From Nematopogon swammerdamellus (lineage: Eukaryota > Arthropoda > Insecta > Lepidoptera > Adelidae): DNA of 64,000 bases. Position numbers and translations under genes: made by a program. The notes beneath the pieces are model-generated. The model had not been told where the DNA came from. It saw only the letters and a program-made list of their open reading frames with translations, and searched no databases. Positions within the stretch are counted from its first letter, which is position 1. Each line of letters opens with the position of its first letter. Positions 62,990 through 64,000 of the stretch are shown here, one piece after another. The stretch covers positions 22,341,791 to 22,405,790 of the forward strand of contig OX336344.1 of assembly GCA_946902875.1 (NCBI GenBank). Direction: 5' to 3'.

Positions 62990-63414
62990 TCAGCCTCGGT
63001 AGCTCAGTGGTGCGATCATTCGACTGTGATTCGTGATCATAAGCGCACCCGCGCGCGGTCAGAACTTGGATGGGTGACCGTTCGACCGCTGGAGGTTGAC
63101 CGCGGTTCAGTTTCCACGTAAAACTGTATGTCCCTTCCCATCTCACCTTACTAGGTGGTAGGGTTTAACCCGGTTGTGTTCTCCTCTAGTCCAGTATAGC
63201 CAGCAATCCAAGGAAGTCTCCGGTATGGCACCTACCTTCTCGGAGGTGATATTGGCTAGTCAGAGTATGTGCTTTGGCCCCTCTGACGCAGCCACCCATA
63301 CCGGATTACATAAAAAAAATAAACCCGCCCGGTGTCTTGTAAATAGATCGTGTTTTCTGTCCAGTTCAGTATAGCCGGTATGGCCAAAGGGAAGCACTGA
63401 CGTGGCACCTAGTT
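62990..63414 (+). mobile_element. S1 SINE with complete head, split by S2
   Basis: Starts gcctcggtagctcagtggtg (A box), then GGTCAGAACTTGGATGGG (5S-like) and gtgaccg, then body. It is interrupted at about 63172 and resumes at 63322 (aaacccgcccggtgt) to 'cgtggcacctagttt'. The tail beyond 63414 is lost, replaced by a D fragment. Confidence 0.82.
63173..63320 (+). mobile_element. S2 SINE inserted in S1
   Basis: gttgtgttctcctctagtcc to ccggattacataaaaaaaat, a 5'-truncated S2. aacccg occurs on both sides, consistent with a short target duplication. Confidence 0.8.
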
Positions 63415-63419
63415 TGGGA

Positions 63420-63510
63420 ACTTCCTTGAATTTTTTCCTTTTGATTTTTTTATTATGTTTTGCCATATCCGCCATAATCACACATTGTGTGAAAATTTCA
63501 AACGGCTTAG
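63420..63510 (+). repeat. D repeat fragment
   Basis: ttgaattttttccttttgat, 'gccatatccgccataatcac' and gtgaaaatttcaaacggct. Confidence 0.55.
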
Positions 63511-63512
63511 TC

Positions 63513-63595
63513 GGTCTTGTGCTGCTATTTTACCGAGTTCTTGCAGCACAACACCGCTCACTCTGCTTACCCCGATTGTCAGAATATAACTTGTT
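63513..63595 (+). repeat. Q repeat fragment
   Basis: ccgagttcttgcagcacaac, 'accgctcactctgcttaccc', cgattgtcagaatata. Confidence 0.6.
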
Positions 63596-63689
63596 GGTAT
63601 ATTTATATGTAAATAAATAATTCATAAAATCAATCATTTTTTGCTGGTAAATTAGTGATTTGAGATGAGTGAGTTTTAAATTACTTTGA

Positions 63690-63870
63690 TAGTTTTAGGT
63701 TTTTTAACAATTTCTTGTCAACTACCAAGCCCCATAGTACTTATCTTCTTCACCCCTTATAGCGCGGAGACCCTAGAGGATAGAGAACGTTCAACAAAGT
63801 CTAATATAAATACAATATCCTTTTCACTTGGGCTCGCCAACAGTCTATGTATACAAAATAAAAAAAACAA
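63690..63870 (-). mobile_element. LG LINE 3' UTR
   Basis: gccccatagtacttatcttc, gaccctagaggatagagaac and 'ttttcacttgggctcgcc' are the complement of the LG 3' UTR. Coding part absent. Confidence 0.6.
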
Positions 63871-64000
63871 GTCTGAAAAAGGAGAATAGTTAATAATATA
63901 CAAAATTGTCAGGAGATGTTTGCTCCCTGGGGTATGCCTTCTTGAATAAACGAATTCAGTAATATAAAGCGAGCAAGACAATACGAATGTCTTTATTTTG

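Overview
The window looks like transposon-packed, non-genic DNA from a moth or butterfly (Lepidoptera). The evidence is Helitron-type ends (5' A|TC, 3' CTAG|T or CTTG|T after a GC-rich 'gccgcgggc' hairpin), tRNA-headed SINEs, 'cagacagacagacgg' interspersed repeats, BEL/Pao, RTE, CR1/Jockey-like and mariner remnants, and no operon-like or prokaryotic organisation. I could not name the species. I found no convincing host protein-coding gene; nearly every longer reading frame lies in a repeat. Family labels used here are mine: S1 (SINE with a tRNA-like A box plus a 5S-rRNA-like segment), S2 (SINE with a Ser/Leu-tRNA-like head), S3 (short element with a central tRNA-like segment), Q (repeat starting near 'gtggggccggtactt'), D (repeat with a cagacagacgg core), C (repeat with aacccccgac / gtcgggggtt ends), H (repeat starting 'cccgactacggcgaagc'), L (a short repeat seen near 26.7 and 44 kb), E (about 230-bp Helitron), and LA, LF, LG, LJ (LINE or retroelement 3' ends).

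Layout. 1-6.5 kb: S1, Q, D and LA/LJ remnants and an inverted pair of E Helitrons. 6.65-9.54 kb: a 2.9-kb hAT-type element with 13-bp terminal inverted repeats and a perfect 8-bp target duplication, carrying CpG-rich cargo. 9.7-17.1 kb: S2, C, S1 and D copies and a (TC)n tract. 17.3-22.3 kb: a twelve-unit 130-bp satellite, the broken C-terminus of a PIF1/Helentron-type helicase, and a 260-bp-arm fold-back structure split by a 2.4-kb Helitron; the uninterrupted arm keeps the empty site. 22.6-33.2 kb: MITEs, a small hAT element, S1/S2, D and C copies, a 300-bp direct duplication and several nested insertions. 33.29-39.67 kb: a young BEL/Pao retrotransposon with nearly identical 155/152-bp LTRs, GTGGT target duplication, and one frame of 1,989 codons broken by one TGA. 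40.2-41.3 kb: dead mariner. 42.2-43.9 kb: a restriction-like-endonuclease LINE (R4/Dong-like) between TA microsatellites. 44.4-45.4 kb: 5'-truncated CR1/Jockey-like LINE. 45.9-47.5 kb: Helitron with a head-to-head 68-bp satellite. 47.5-64 kb: many S1, S2, Q, D and LINE fragments, four MITEs and a polypurine tract.

How the parts relate. The S1 and S2 SINE tails resemble the LA LINE 3' end, so LA-type LINEs probably mobilise them. S1, S2 and Q also occur as mosaics (Q head on S1 body three times; S2 head on a foreign tail once), so modules have been exchanged. Helitrons carry satellites and insert beside hairpins. The BEL, hAT and S2-in-S1 insertions have legible target duplications and give a relative order of events. 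Boundaries of degenerate repeats are approximate (about 5-20 bp).
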